64,000 nucleotides of DNA from Carnobacterium_B sp045617425 (GCF_045617425.1 NZ_JAZLIO010000022.1:124001-188000); one strand, 5' to 3'. Counted from the stretch's first letter, positions 43,892 through 53,849 are shown. The notes: generated by a model not told the origin, from the sequence alone. A program made the numbers and translations.

Positions 43892-45118
43892 TTAATGCTG
43901 TAATTTGATCATTTTATTTATCCGCGACGGTAAGTAAAATTGACAAAATCCTAGGTTAAATGCGGTAGCACTGACTCCTACAATCAGTACTTCTATAAAG
44001 GAAAGGTAAAAAACAGATACACCAATAATTAACAAGCCTTCAATCATCATAAGCATCAGTATCAATTTCTTTATTGCCTGAAGTTTATTGTTTTTCTTTA
44101 CGGGGTATAAAACAGTTAACGATAGGTTATCAAATTGAAAATAAAGTGGTAGTAGTTGGAAGCCGGTCAAGTAGAGGAATATGACTGTTAAAAATAGACT
44201 TAGTATAAACGATTGTCCTAAGCCACTTAGCAACATTGCAATAACAACCAAGCGAAAGTATAACCCGCTAAATTCAGTTCCTCTCAAAAATGCTCTAGCA
44301 TACAGATAGTAGAAAACATTTTCGTGTTTTTTTTGAATAGGCCTCAAAAAAATATCTAAATAAGCTCTTCTTTTAACAGATCCCTTTAATGCTGGAATAT
44401 CAGTAAACAAATTAATAAACTGATAAATTCGCTTCATTCGATTCGTTTCATCTTTTATCATTTTTTCCCATTGATACGTTAGAGTACCATTCTTTTGCTT
44501 GGCTAAAAAGCGATAGCTTATAGCTACAACCACAGATCCTACTAAACCAACTATAGGATTGATAAATAGCGCAAGACTTGACATAATCAAATAAATTCCA
44601 AATAAAAGAAGGCGTATTTTAATCCATTCACTTGTTTCTTTTATTTTTAAATTGAGGACCTGAGCATTAAGATCAGTCTCTTTTAAAATAATCAACATCA
44701 TTACAAAATAAAACATATCAAAAAAAGAAAATCCAGACATGGCAACTAGCAATGGCATTAATATAGCTACGGTCATTAGAATAACGAAGCTAGGCAGCCA
44801 TAAACTTCTCCATTTAGTCTGTTTAAAATACTCTTCCATAGCTTTTTCTTTAGGTAGCATAAATACAGCATCCGCTGGTTGAATAAGTGTTGCTAGCTTA
44901 CCAATGCTTAATACTACTGTAAAAACGATTATTCCTATTAATTGCCCTTTTACATCATAAGACGTTAGGGTTTTCAAGTAATTTGAATATGCATATCCCA
45001 ATGCACCGACTAAAAATAAACAAACAATGACAAAGTGATCATTAAATATATATTTTAGATACTTCATCATTTTCTTTTGGTGTTGTTTTACTCGTTGCTT
45101 CCAAATTTCTATCATCAT
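43892..45118 (-). CDS. ecsB: ABC transporter permease EcsB
   Basis: 408 residues, basic start, many hydrophobic segments (about 28-46, 58-76, 103-145, 170-205, 285-320 and 345-385), matching the EcsB family. It overlaps ecsA by 4 nt (ATGA). EcsAB in Bacillus affects secretion, competence and intramembrane cleavage of signal peptides, and may export peptides; the substrate is unproven. Confidence 0.9.
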   Translation of the reverse strand: MMIEIWKQRVKQHQKKMMKYLKYIFNDHFVIVCLFLVGALGYAYSNYLKTLTSYDVKGQLIGIIVFTVVLSIGKLATLIQPADAVFMLPKEKAMEEYFKQTKWRSLWLPSFVILMTVAILMPLLVAMSGFSFFDMFYFVMMLIILKETDLNAQVLNLKIKETSEWIKIRLLLFGIYLIMSSLALFINPIVGLVGSVVVAISYRFLAKQKNGTLTYQWEKMIKDETNRMKRIYQFINLFTDIPALKGSVKRRAYLDIFLRPIQKKHENVFYYLYARAFLRGTEFSGLYFRLVVIAMLLSGLGQSFILSLFLTVIFLYLTGFQLLPLYFQFDNLSLTVLYPVKKNNKLQAIKKLILMLMMIEGLLIIGVSVFYLSFIEVLIVGVSATAFNLGFCQFYLPSRINKMIKLQH

Positions 45119-45852
45119 TTACTATCCTCTTCTTTTGTTAATTGAATGTAAAGCTCATCTAGCGTCGCATCGGGCATATTAAAGGTATTTCTTAAATCCT
45201 CCAAAGTACCTTCAGCTTTAACTTTTCCTTCATGTAATAAAACAAATCCGTCACATTGTCTTTCAGCTGTTGCCAATATGTGAGTAGACATTAAAATGGA
45301 AGCTCCTTGTTTTTTCATTTCTTCCATAAGTTCCAATAGGGCATTGATGCCAAGAGGGTCTAATCCCAAAAACGGTTCATCGATGATGTATAAGCTTGGT
45401 TCTACCAAAAAAGCGCAAAGAATCATCACTTTTTGCTTCATTCCTTTAGAAAAATTAGCTGGAAACCACTCTAACTTATTTTCTAACCTAAATGTTTTTA
45501 ATAACTTATCGGCACGTTCATGTGCTGTTTCAATTGGTATATCATATGCCATTGCTGTAATTTCAATGTGCTCTTTTAAGGTTAATTCTTCATATAAAAC
45601 TGGCGTTTCAGGAATAAAACCAAATTTTTTTCGATAGTTTTCCTTATCGTTCTTTAAAGTTAGACCATCGATACTGATTTCTCCTTTTTGAGGTTGTAGC
45701 AGTCCAATAATATGTTTTATAGTTGTACTTTTACCAGCTCCATTTAAACCGATTAACCCAATTAATTTTCCAGCTCCTACTTCAAATGATACGTCTTTTA
45801 ATACAGGAATTTGACTATAGCCTCCTGTAACATGCGATACTGTTAAACTCAT
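45115..45852 (-). CDS. ecsA: ABC transporter ATPase EcsA
   Basis: 245 residues. Walker A is GLNGAGKST (about 37-45), the signature FSKGMKQKVMIL (about 133-144), and Walker B LYIIDEPFLGLDP (about 154-166). It is the partner of EcsB. It is divergent from the HIT gene, the same arrangement as ecsAB and hit in Bacillus. Confidence 0.93.
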   Translation of the reverse strand: MSLTVSHVTGGYSQIPVLKDVSFEVGAGKLIGLIGLNGAGKSTTIKHIIGLLQPQKGEISIDGLTLKNDKENYRKKFGFIPETPVLYEELTLKEHIEITAMAYDIPIETAHERADKLLKTFRLENKLEWFPANFSKGMKQKVMILCAFLVEPSLYIIDEPFLGLDPLGINALLELMEEMKKQGASILMSTHILATAERQCDGFVLLHEGKVKAEGTLEDLRNTFNMPDATLDELYIQLTKEEDSK

Positions 45853-46045
45853 AATTAGTTTAGTCCCTTCTACACAATTTATTGTAGTTATTGTACCATA
45901 AGAACAAAAGAGAATCTTTTCTGTTTCATGTGTTACCGTTTCACTTTCTTTCAGTTTTATGATACATTTGTTAAATAAGAGAATGTATTTCTCTATTAAT
46001 CGCGACTTATATATAAAGATTTCGCAGGAGAAAGAAGGATTCTAT

Positions 46046-46477
46046 ATGGAAGACTGTATTTTTTGTAAAATTATCAACAATGAAATACCCAGCAGAAAAG
46101 TTTATGAAGACGATGATGTAGTAGCTTTTTTAGACCTTACTCAAGTAACACCAGGTCATACTTTAGTTGTTCCTAAGAAACATGTTGCAGATGTTTTTGA
46201 ATTAGATGAAGATTTAGCGGCTATCATTGGCAGTAAAATTCCCAAAATCGCAACAGCAATCAAGAAATCTAATCCTGCTATTAAAGGAATGAATATCGTT
46301 AATAATAATGGTACTGTTGCTTATCAATCTGTGTTCCATTCCCATATACATATCTTGCCTCGTTATGACGAACAAGATGATTTTTCAATTCATTTCGGCG
46401 ATCATTCTAATAATTTCACCATTGAAGAATTAGATAGTATTGTAATAAATATAAAAAGCAAATTGGAGGGATATTAA
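46046..46477 (+). CDS. hit: HIT family protein (Hit, nucleotide hydrolase-like)
   Basis: 143 residues from the ATG at 46046, with AGAAGGA upstream and the family start MEDCIFCKIINNEIPS; the frame opens 29 codons earlier without similarity. The histidine triad is HSHIHILPR (about 98-106), and CIFC binds zinc in related proteins. Such proteins hydrolyse AMP-linked compounds; the real substrate is unknown. Its stop overlaps the next start (TAATG). Confidence 0.94.
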   Translation: MEDCIFCKIINNEIPSRKVYEDDDVVAFLDLTQVTPGHTLVVPKKHVADVFELDEDLAAIIGSKIPKIATAIKKSNPAIKGMNIVNNNGTVAYQSVFHSHIHILPRYDEQDDFSIHFGDHSNNFTIEELDSIVINIKSKLEGY

Positions 46478-46830
46478 TGTCTAATCACTTTATGAATGGA
46501 TTAATTTTAGGTGCTGCAGCTGGAGGAGTATATGGCCTGCTTAAGTCTCCACGTACTGGTAAAGAAAATAGAGCTGTATTAAAAACGTATGTTGATGATA
46601 CGACCGTTTTAGTAAATGATGTATCTAGAAGTGTTAATGATTTAAAAGGTGCAATAGCTCAATTAACAAATGAAGGTAAAACATTAGCTGAAGAATTTAC
46701 ACAAGATGTAAAAGAGTCTGTTGATGAATTCACCTATGAAGCAGAACCTCGTATGCGCCGAATTCAAGAACATACTGAAAAATTAACTGCAGATGTGGAA
46801 GATTTAACTCAAAGCATGAAACAAGCTTAA
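46477..46830 (+). CDS. YtxH-like small membrane protein
   Basis: 117 residues: a glycine/alanine-rich N-terminal segment (about 6-22, LILGAAAGGVYGLLKSP) that may enter the membrane, then a long acidic helix rich in Asp, Glu and Lys with heptad-like spacing. It resembles YtxH-type proteins of unknown role, and is translationally coupled to hit. Confidence 0.72.
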   Translation: MSNHFMNGLILGAAAGGVYGLLKSPRTGKENRAVLKTYVDDTTVLVNDVSRSVNDLKGAIAQLTNEGKTLAEEFTQDVKESVDEFTYEAEPRMRRIQEHTEKLTADVEDLTQSMKQA

Positions 46831-46848
46831 TCCTTTACTTTAAATAAC

Positions 46849-46880
46849 GGAGTTGAGACCTAAAAGTCTCAGCTCCTTTT
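46849..46880 (+). terminator. Terminator of the hit unit
   Basis: An 11-bp stem (46849-46859 with 46866-46876) with one wobble, followed by TTTT. Confidence 0.8.
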
Positions 46881-47125
46881 ATTTATCTACTACTGCTTTA
46901 AAGAGTCTTGTAATTATTTTGCAAAAATCCATATCAGTAACTGTCTATTCTATCTGATTTTTTTCAAAAAATCGTTTGATTGTGTTTTTTTTGTGATTTT
47001 TAATTGACTTTAAACTAAATAATGGGATTTTAGTTTTTTTTATACAAATGAGTATGGTATATTTATATTTGTCATTAGGAAATAGTTTGGTAACGTAAAA
47101 TAAAAGAAATGGATGTGTAAGGGAA

Positions 47126-48127
47126 ATGAAAAAATTATTATTAGCTACAGCTACTATCTTAGCCGGATTAACAATTGCGGGTTGTTCTGATAGCACTGTT
47201 GCCTCATCAACTGCAGGGAAAATTACGGAAGATGAGTTTTATGAATCAATGAAAGAAACCGTTGGAACAAGCATGCTTCAACAAATGATTATTGAAGATG
47301 TTTTAACTGATTTATATGGAGAAAAAGTTACAGATGAAGTAGTAGACAAACAATACTCTACTGAAGAAAAAAATTATGGTGGTGCTGAAGCATTTGAAAA
47401 CATCATGTTGCAACAAGGTTATACCGCTGAAAAGTATAAAGATACGATCCGTTTAAACTTATTAATTGAAGAAGCAGTAAAAGACAAAACAAAATTTACT
47501 GAAGAAGAAATTCAAGCTGCTTACGACGCTTACGTCCCACCTGTAACAGCTGCTCATATTCTTGTAGAAGATGAAGAAACTGCAAAAGACCTTATCACTC
47601 AAATAAATGATGGTGCTGACTTTGCTGAACTTGCTACTAAAAACTCAATAGATACCGCTACTGCTCCTAAGGGTGGAGAAATAACTTTCTCATCTGGAGA
47701 AATGGTTCCTGAATTCGAAGAAGCAGCTTATGCTTTAGAAGAAGGCGAAATGACAACTGAACCAGTTGCTTCAGAATATGGTTTCCACATTATCAAGATG
47801 CTTGAAAAACCTGAAAAAGGAACACTTGAAGAAGAAACAGATACAATCAAAGATCAATTATTAACAGCTAAATTAGCTGATAGTGCTGCTATTCAAGAAG
47901 TAATTTCAGGTATTATGCAAGATGCAAATATCATTATTGATGATAAAGATCTATCTACTGCAATGGATGCTTACTTGGCTCCTAAAGAAGACTCTGCTGT
48001 TGAGGAATCTACTACTGAGGAACCTGCTGCTGATAGCTCTGCTACTGAAGAGTCTACCACTGAAGAACCTGCTGCTGACAGCTCTGCTACTGAGGAATCA
48101 GCTGTAGAAGACTCTGCTGCTGAATAA
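47126..48127 (+). CDS. prsA: Peptidyl-prolyl isomerase lipoprotein PrsA
   Basis: 333 residues. The signal peptide ends in the lipobox LTIAGC (Cys about 20). An N-terminal chaperone domain is followed by a parvulin domain (about 137-230) with VTAAHILVEDEETA, KGGEITFSSGEMVPEF and YGFHIIKML. A Ser/Thr/Glu/Ala-rich tail (about 287-333) carries two 15-residue repeats and extends beyond the usual PrsA end. It folds secreted proteins at the outer membrane face. An extended -10-like TGGTATATT lies near 47054-47062. Confidence 0.93.
   Translation: MKKLLLATATILAGLTIAGCSDSTVASSTAGKITEDEFYESMKETVGTSMLQQMIIEDVLTDLYGEKVTDEVVDKQYSTEEKNYGGAEAFENIMLQQGYTAEKYKDTIRLNLLIEEAVKDKTKFTEEEIQAAYDAYVPPVTAAHILVEDEETAKDLITQINDGADFAELATKNSIDTATAPKGGEITFSSGEMVPEFEEAAYALEEGEMTTEPVASEYGFHIIKMLEKPEKGTLEEETDTIKDQLLTAKLADSAAIQEVISGIMQDANIIIDDKDLSTAMDAYLAPKEDSAVEESTTEEPAADSSATEESTTEEPAADSSATEESAVEDSAAE
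48002..48091 (+). repeat. Two 45-bp tandem repeats in the prsA tail
   Basis: Units 48002-48046 and 48047-48091 both code for the 15-mer EESTTEEPAADSSAT, differing only at silent positions. A related partial unit follows to the stop. Confidence 0.88.
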
Positions 48128-48163
48128 CCATTAGTGTCTTTAGCAACATTAAATAACTAAAAT

Positions 48164-48201
48164 AAAAAAGGAGTTAGGATTAATATCCTAACTCCTTTTT
48201 T
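48164..48201. terminator. Bidirectional terminator between prsA and yhaM
   Basis: A 17-bp stem (48164-48180 with 48185-48201) with a 4-nt loop and A and T runs, placed between convergent genes. Confidence 0.9.
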
Positions 48202-49169
48202 TATTTACTATCAGTTGTTTTTTCAGATTCATTTGGTTTGTAGAATGTCCGATTATCTAATCCAAAAATTCTTTCTGTAAACATCCCAGGCTCTGTTCTA
48301 TTTAATGTCGAATTTAACATGTTTACAGTCGCATCTAAATTATCGATCATATATAAAATTTCAGCTTCTCTTAACTTTGGCCTAACCGGAGAACCATACT
48401 CAAGTAATCCGTGATGAGCCAATACCATATGCTTCAAAAGCAAAACATCTTCACTTTTTTCATCAATTTTTAGAGCAAGACAAGCTTTTGTAATTTCTTC
48501 ATCTACTATCACAATATGGCCTAAAAGATTTCCTTCTAAAGTATACTCTGTAGATATCGGCCCTGAAAGTTCTATAATTTTGCCCAAATCATGTAAGATA
48601 ACACCAGCATAAAGTAAAGGCTTGTTGATATCTTCATATTGAGTCGCAATTGTTTTTGCAATTCTTAACATAGATACGGTATGGTAAGCTAGTCCACCAG
48701 TAAAAGCATGGTGAAATCGTTTAGCTGCTGGATGTTGAAAAAAAGGTTTTTGATAATGATTCAATAAATAACGTACAATTCGATTCATATTCGCATTTGT
48801 AATCTCAAATAATGTATCGTTTATTTCTTCCATCATATCTTCTTTCTTTAATGGAGCTCTTTCAACATATAAATCTGGATTATCTGGATCTCCAGATTTT
48901 GTCACTGCAATTTTAAATAGTTTAATTTGAGGATTTCCTTGATAAAGTTCTCTTTTCCCTGAAACTTTTACTACTTTCCCTGCAGTAAATGCTGCAATAT
49001 CATCTTCTGATGCATCCCAATATTTACCATCCATTTGACCACTTGTATCCTGAAACGTAAAAGCAATAAATTTTTTACCATTTTTAGCAACTCGAATATC
49101 CGCTGATTTGATTAATAAATGAATGTCGAAGGTTTCATCATTCGTATACTCAAATAATTTCTTTTCCAT
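48201..49169 (-). CDS. yhaM: 3'-5' exoribonuclease YhaM
   Basis: 322 residues from the ATG at 49169, 7 nt from GAGGG; the frame opens eight codons earlier. An OB-fold (about 12-95) with FIAFTFQDTSGQMDGKYW is followed by an HD domain (about 150-290) with FHHAFTGGLAYHTVSM and GVILHDLGK. It degrades RNA and single-stranded DNA from the 3' end. It is next to yhaN-yhaO as in Bacillus. Confidence 0.93.
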   Translation of the reverse strand: MEKKLFEYTNDETFDIHLLIKSADIRVAKNGKKFIAFTFQDTSGQMDGKYWDASEDDIAAFTAGKVVKVSGKRELYQGNPQIKLFKIAVTKSGDPDNPDLYVERAPLKKEDMMEEINDTLFEITNANMNRIVRYLLNHYQKPFFQHPAAKRFHHAFTGGLAYHTVSMLRIAKTIATQYEDINKPLLYAGVILHDLGKIIELSGPISTEYTLEGNLLGHIVIVDEEITKACLALKIDEKSEDVLLLKHMVLAHHGLLEYGSPVRPKLREAEILYMIDNLDATVNMLNSTLNRTEPGMFTERIFGLDNRTFYKPNESEKTTDSK

Positions 49170-49203
49170 TTGACTCCCTCTTTCTATTTGCATCTTTTCT
49201 TTA

Positions 49204-52041
49204 TTATAACATTTCTATCTGCTCTTTTCGAAAAACATCTGTTACAGATTCATCAAATGTAAAATAAAATACCTGTATGTCTTCACTAATGCTCTTTAAT
49301 AGTTGATACATCTCTTTTTTTCTTTGATGATCAAAATTCACAAAGCCATCATCTACTAACAACGGCAATTGAATTAAGTCATTAGCATTTTTTACAAATG
49401 AAAAACGCAGAGCCACATAAAGTTGTTCAGCTGTCGCTTGGGAAAGCTCAGCAGCTTCAAATAAAGTGCCATCTTTACGTTGAACCGTTATCGTTTGATC
49501 CTTTAAGAATACTTTTTGATAATTACCATTTGTCAAAATGGAAAAAAAGTAAGTCGTATCACGTATAGTTGCTGGAAAACGATCTTTTCTAGCTTCAGTT
49601 AACGTTCTCTCAATAAGTTCTGCGGCTATTTTATACGTTGTCCATTCATCTACTAAAATTTGTGTTTCACTCTTTAAATTAGCATATTCTTGCAACAATT
49701 CAGAATATGCTCCACCAACTTCTAAATTTTTCAATGCAACTTCTGTTTTAATTTTTTTATTTAATTTGTTTTCAATTGATTCTTTTAACTGATACAGTTT
49801 TGCTTTTAAACTTTGGATACTTTCAATTAAAGCAGCCTTATCGCGATATTTTTCTAACAAAGTACTGTATTCACCAACTTGCTGTTCTAACAAATTTAAA
49901 CGAGCTTTTTTTGTTGTCAATTCTTCCTCTAGTACATATTTTTTTCGAAATTCTTCTTCAGTTTCAGCTTTAACAGTTTGAAGAAGATGTCTTCTCTTTT
50001 GTTCAAACTCTTTTTGTTGCATAATAAGCTGCTCAATATGCTGATGTGCTTCTTTATGCTGTCTTATAAGATTTTTTATGTTTTCTTCATCAGCTGTAAC
50101 TTCTTTAAAAAATTGTTTTATTCCTTCAATTAGCTGCATATTACTATTCCAATCAACAAAAATAACAGGCTGTAAATAACTAATGGATTCTTTCCACTCA
50201 ACTATTTCATTCTCCATTTGGCTTAATTGTGTTTGCTTTTCATAGATGCTATTTGCTTTTTCTCTTATAGCTTCGAAAATATCCGTTTCTTGCATCAAGT
50301 CGCTAGTTGAGTACTCTAACGGGTAACCATATATTTGTTTCCATGATTGAAATTCTTTTTCAATATGAACTTGTTGATTTTCAGTCTCTTCAAATTGAAC
50401 CTGTTTCTCATTTAATTCAAGAATAACTTGATCAATTTCTGCAAGTTTTTCTCGCCACTGTTTTCGAATTTCGGTTTGCTGAATATATTCTTCAAAAGAA
50501 TATGCAGTCTCTCTGATCTCTTCTACTTTATTTGGTGTATTCTTTTTTTTAATGATTGACCAAATACTATAGAATAGAAGTCCTAAACCAGCAATCGTAA
50601 GTACTAATCCAGTTCCATTAGACAAGTACAAACCTAGAATACTTATCATTAATCCAATAACTAAGTTGATGAGTTTTCCTTTACTTAATTTTTGCTCACT
50701 TTGCTTATCTATTTTATTATACGTACGTGGTTCATGATTGCTTTTTTTTAGTTGGTCGTCTACTTCTTGATAGATTTGATTATCCCATAGTCGTTTTTCT
50801 AATTTATCGAGTTGATCTCCTAAAGATTCTTGCTGGAAGTTCAAAAACGCTATGCGTTCCGCTAGTTTCTTTATTTTTTGCTCTGCTTGATTTTGTTTAG
50901 CTTGTAAATCATTTAATTTAAGTCGACTTTCCTCAGTCATAGCAGCTGGTATAGCTTGTTGTTCCTCTAGACCTAACTGTTGTTTTTCACGCAAAAATTG
51001 ATGTTGTGTAGCTAAAATGGTTTCTTTAATAAATGTAGTTTCTTGTAACTTAGCTTGGAAATGATCCAGATTTTCCATCAATTGGATCATTTCATCTCTA
51101 TGTTCAATAAACACTTTAAGTTGCCTTGTTTCCTCTGTTTTATCTCTAAGATAATGCAATTTTTCTTGTTGTTGCGTAATGGTTAATTTAAGTTGATTTA
51201 TTTCTTGATTGTAATGATTGAGCTGGTACAATCCATCTTTGGGCAATTTTTCGAGCTGTTCTTTTTTTATTTGATGTTGAATATCTTGCATCTCACTAAA
51301 AAGTACCCAATTTGATTCTAATTGGGTAAGCTTGAACACTTTATCTTCATAATGTGTCCTTTGTTCTCGTAAGCTGATTAACTCTTTTTCAAGATTTTCT
51401 TTTTCAAGCAACCAATTCATATACTGACTATTCTTTTCTTTTGCTAGTTTTACTTGTTTCCTTTTTGATTCAACATCGGCCATTTTTTTATTAATAACGG
51501 TCACTCGGCCATTGGGCTTAAACAACTTACTTGCTTCCATTTGAAACTTATCGGCAACCTTTAACAACTGTTCGTTCCCAATTGTTCCTACACTTAAAAA
51601 ATAACGATTCAATTTTTCACGATTTAATTGTTGAACTTTTTGTAGGCCAGCTAAATTAAAAGAAAATAATGCTTGATAAGTTGCCTTATCCAATCCGGAT
51701 AATATTTTTTCAAGCCATTCTTCGCCACCCATTTCTCCACTAGCAAAAGTTACTGTAACCGTGCCGTTTGCTTTTCCTCGTACACGCTCAATTTGAACAT
51801 CCCCATATTGTGTACCAGTTAAAAAGAGTCTTCCTCCGTATTGACTGCTACTTTTAGGTTCATACCTTAGTTCAGAACTAATCTTAGAAGGAAATCCAAA
51901 AAGAATACTATGAATAAACGACATTAAAGTTGTCTTGCCCGCTTCATTTTCTCCATAAAATAATTGCAAGTTAGTTATATCATCAATTTTGTGATCTACC
52001 CATTTTCCATAACCATATATTTCCATTGATTTAATCTTCAA
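49204..52041 (-). CDS. yhaN: SbcC/Rad50-like ATPase YhaN
   Basis: 945 residues from the TTG at 52041, which gives (M)KIKSMEIYGYGKW and overlaps the yhaO stop by 11 nt; an AAGTG-type site lies inside yhaO. The longest frame opens 17 codons earlier. Walker A is FYGENEAGKTT (about 29-39), two long coiled-coil regions follow, a hydrophobic pair of segments sits at about 463-500, and the end has Walker B LPLLVDDGFVNFD. It is a likely DNA repair or recombination ATPase that works with the YhaO nuclease. The mid-protein hydrophobic segment suggests membrane contact. Confidence 0.85.
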   Translation of the reverse strand: MKIKSMEIYGYGKWVDHKIDDITNLQLFYGENEAGKTTLMSFIHSILFGFPSKISSELRYEPKSSSQYGGRLFLTGTQYGDVQIERVRGKANGTVTVTFASGEMGGEEWLEKILSGLDKATYQALFSFNLAGLQKVQQLNREKLNRYFLSVGTIGNEQLLKVADKFQMEASKLFKPNGRVTVINKKMADVESKRKQVKLAKEKNSQYMNWLLEKENLEKELISLREQRTHYEDKVFKLTQLESNWVLFSEMQDIQHQIKKEQLEKLPKDGLYQLNHYNQEINQLKLTITQQQEKLHYLRDKTEETRQLKVFIEHRDEMIQLMENLDHFQAKLQETTFIKETILATQHQFLREKQQLGLEEQQAIPAAMTEESRLKLNDLQAKQNQAEQKIKKLAERIAFLNFQQESLGDQLDKLEKRLWDNQIYQEVDDQLKKSNHEPRTYNKIDKQSEQKLSKGKLINLVIGLMISILGLYLSNGTGLVLTIAGLGLLFYSIWSIIKKKNTPNKVEEIRETAYSFEEYIQQTEIRKQWREKLAEIDQVILELNEKQVQFEETENQQVHIEKEFQSWKQIYGYPLEYSTSDLMQETDIFEAIREKANSIYEKQTQLSQMENEIVEWKESISYLQPVIFVDWNSNMQLIEGIKQFFKEVTADEENIKNLIRQHKEAHQHIEQLIMQQKEFEQKRRHLLQTVKAETEEEFRKKYVLEEELTTKKARLNLLEQQVGEYSTLLEKYRDKAALIESIQSLKAKLYQLKESIENKLNKKIKTEVALKNLEVGGAYSELLQEYANLKSETQILVDEWTTYKIAAELIERTLTEARKDRFPATIRDTTYFFSILTNGNYQKVFLKDQTITVQRKDGTLFEAAELSQATAEQLYVALRFSFVKNANDLIQLPLLVDDGFVNFDHQRKKEMYQLLKSISEDIQVFYFTFDESVTDVFRKEQIEML

Positions 52042-53275
52042 GGTTATCACTTCTTTCAAGTCCAAGTTGATTGCTAACCAACTCTTTAGCATCTTTTACA
52101 ATTTTTTTTCGATAATTTTCTTCACGTGTTTCTATAACTTCTTCCATTCCAGGGAAATCAAAAAGTGCATTCGTTAGATTATTAAATAAACTTTCTGTTT
52201 CAATTTCTTTTTGAACTTGTTCCCATTCATTTGGAAAAATCTTTTGGATAGCTGGTATTCGATTTTCAACTACTGTCTGCAATTCTATTTTGTGGACCCA
52301 AACGAAAGTATCTGTTTTTGGAATTTGTTGTAAGGCCTCTAATAATTCACCTTGGTTTATTTTTTTTAGAACTCCTTCAAGCAAATTCTCACTATCTACT
52401 AAATGAATAGAAAGGAACAGACTATAAAAATTATTTTTTTGTTCTTCAACGACATTTTTTAAGACTTTGTAAAGCTCATCTAAACTCTTAGTTTCTTTAA
52501 TCGAAAGGTCAATTGTCTTCCATTGAATCGTTGAGGTTGGTCTAAATTCCATTAACACCCCAGATTCAGACAATGTTACTAATTCAAAACCTTTTTCTCC
52601 ACTTTCCTTGCTGCTTCTGCCTTGAGTATTTCCAGGATAAATGACAGGTGGATTTTCAGCTAACTGCTGTCTCTTATGAATATGACCTAAGGCCCAGTAA
52701 TCATATTTCTTACTTTTCAACTCTCCTAATGAGAAGGGTGCGTAGTTCCCGTGTTCTGAGTCTAAGCCTTCAGAGAAGCCGTGTAACAATCCAATATGAT
52801 ACTTTGCACGTGGGTGTTTTTCTGGATACTCCTTAATTTTCCGCTCAAGGACCCATCTTTTATCGTAACTAAAACCACTAATGGCGATCTCATCATTTTC
52901 CGTTGTCGTATACCATTTTGTTTCCACTGATTCTGTAAATACAACGACATTTTCAGGCATTTCTAAGTGTAACCCAGTATTTTCTATGTAATCATGATTT
53001 CCATGCAATAGATAGACTGGTATTTCAGCTTTATTTAAACGTTCCATTTCATTTCGTAAATAGGCTTGAGCTTTCACACTCCGCTCATCATTATCATAAA
53101 TATCTCCAACTAAGCAGATAAAATCCACCTTTTCTTGTATCGCACTATCGACGATTGTAGTCAAAGCTGAAAAAGTAGATAAATAAATAGCATTCCAAAT
53201 AAAATCAGGTAACGTTTTTAAGCCAATAAAGGGGCTGTCCAAATGCAGATCAGCTGCATGAATAAATTTGACCAT
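52031..53275 (-). CDS. yhaO: SbcD/Mre11-like metallophosphoesterase YhaO
   Basis: 414 residues from the ATG at 53275, giving MVKFIHAADLHLDSPFIG; a GTG three codons upstream overlaps the ribosome site. Metal-site motifs in order: DLHLD (about 9-13), LVGDIYDND (about 56-64), LLHGNHDY (about 93-100) and LGHIHKRQ (about 197-204). It is the predicted nuclease partner of YhaN, with overlapping genes. Confidence 0.9.
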   Translation of the reverse strand: MVKFIHAADLHLDSPFIGLKTLPDFIWNAIYLSTFSALTTIVDSAIQEKVDFICLVGDIYDNDERSVKAQAYLRNEMERLNKAEIPVYLLHGNHDYIENTGLHLEMPENVVVFTESVETKWYTTTENDEIAISGFSYDKRWVLERKIKEYPEKHPRAKYHIGLLHGFSEGLDSEHGNYAPFSLGELKSKKYDYWALGHIHKRQQLAENPPVIYPGNTQGRSSKESGEKGFELVTLSESGVLMEFRPTSTIQWKTIDLSIKETKSLDELYKVLKNVVEEQKNNFYSLFLSIHLVDSENLLEGVLKKINQGELLEALQQIPKTDTFVWVHKIELQTVVENRIPAIQKIFPNEWEQVQKEIETESLFNNLTNALFDFPGMEEVIETREENYRKKIVKDAKELVSNQLGLERSDNLED

Positions 53276-53346
53276 TGTATCCACTCTTTCCTTTCTTTTA
53301 TAGCCTCCAGCTTACGAAGGGCACATACGTTCCTTTAATATCAGAA

Positions 53347-53389
53347 AAAAAAGAACTCACTACTCTTTTATACTAGTGAGTTCTTTTTT
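53347..53389 (-). terminator. Terminator after the YlbF/YmcA-family gene
   Basis: A 16-bp stem (53347-53362 with 53374-53389), A/T runs outside, placed directly after the stop. Confidence 0.88.
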
Positions 53390-53401
53390 GTCCTCTATTT
53401 C

Positions 53402-53746
53402 TTAACCTTGATAAACATCTTGAACAGGTTTCATAATGATGCGGTTTAAATCTTCAATCAATGTGCTTAAACGTTGTTCAGCTTCCATCAATCCTTTGAT
53501 AACATCATTTTCTCCAGAAGTTTGAGCTAAGTTTTGAGCTTCAGCAATTTCTTCTTCAGTAATTTGTTCACCCGACATTTGTTTTTGTTGCAATTTAATT
53601 TGAACTTCTTGGAAGTCAAAGTACATTTTGCTAGCTGCTTCATCTTTTTTAACTTCATCAAAAGCTGCTACTAAAATAGTATACTCTTCACTATCTCTTA
53701 ATTCTTTTTCTAAAGCATTGGCTGTATCATAAATATTTGTACTCAT
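53402..53746 (-). CDS. YlbF/YmcA (YheA) family protein
   Basis: 114 residues from the ATG at 53746, giving MSTNIYDTANALEKELR; a TTG eight codons upstream is unlikely. It is all-helical, with the pattern SEEYTILVAAFDEVKKDEAA and FDFQEVQIKLQQKQMSGEQI seen in this family (DUF964). Relatives YlbF, YmcA and YaaT affect RNase Y and biofilm or competence in Bacillus. The sequence is closest to the YheA branch, of unknown role. Confidence 0.82.
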   Translation of the reverse strand: MSTNIYDTANALEKELRDSEEYTILVAAFDEVKKDEAASKMYFDFQEVQIKLQQKQMSGEQITEEEIAEAQNLAQTSGENDVIKGLMEAEQRLSTLIEDLNRIIMKPVQDVYQG

Positions 53747-53849
53747 AATATACTTCACTCTCCAATTCAAATAATGGTTTCATCTTAATAACTATATCAT
53801 TTCAGACATTATTTTTCCAATATTCTCATCTAAATCACTAACTTTTTTT

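Noticed and set aside
45959..46045. A 29-residue N-terminal extension of the HIT protein
   Set aside because: There is no similarity and no ribosome site, while AGAAGGA lies directly before the ATG at 46046.
46945..47196. An 83-codon minus-strand frame
   Set aside because: It overlaps the prsA start and its upstream region antisense and has no ribosome site or family similarity.
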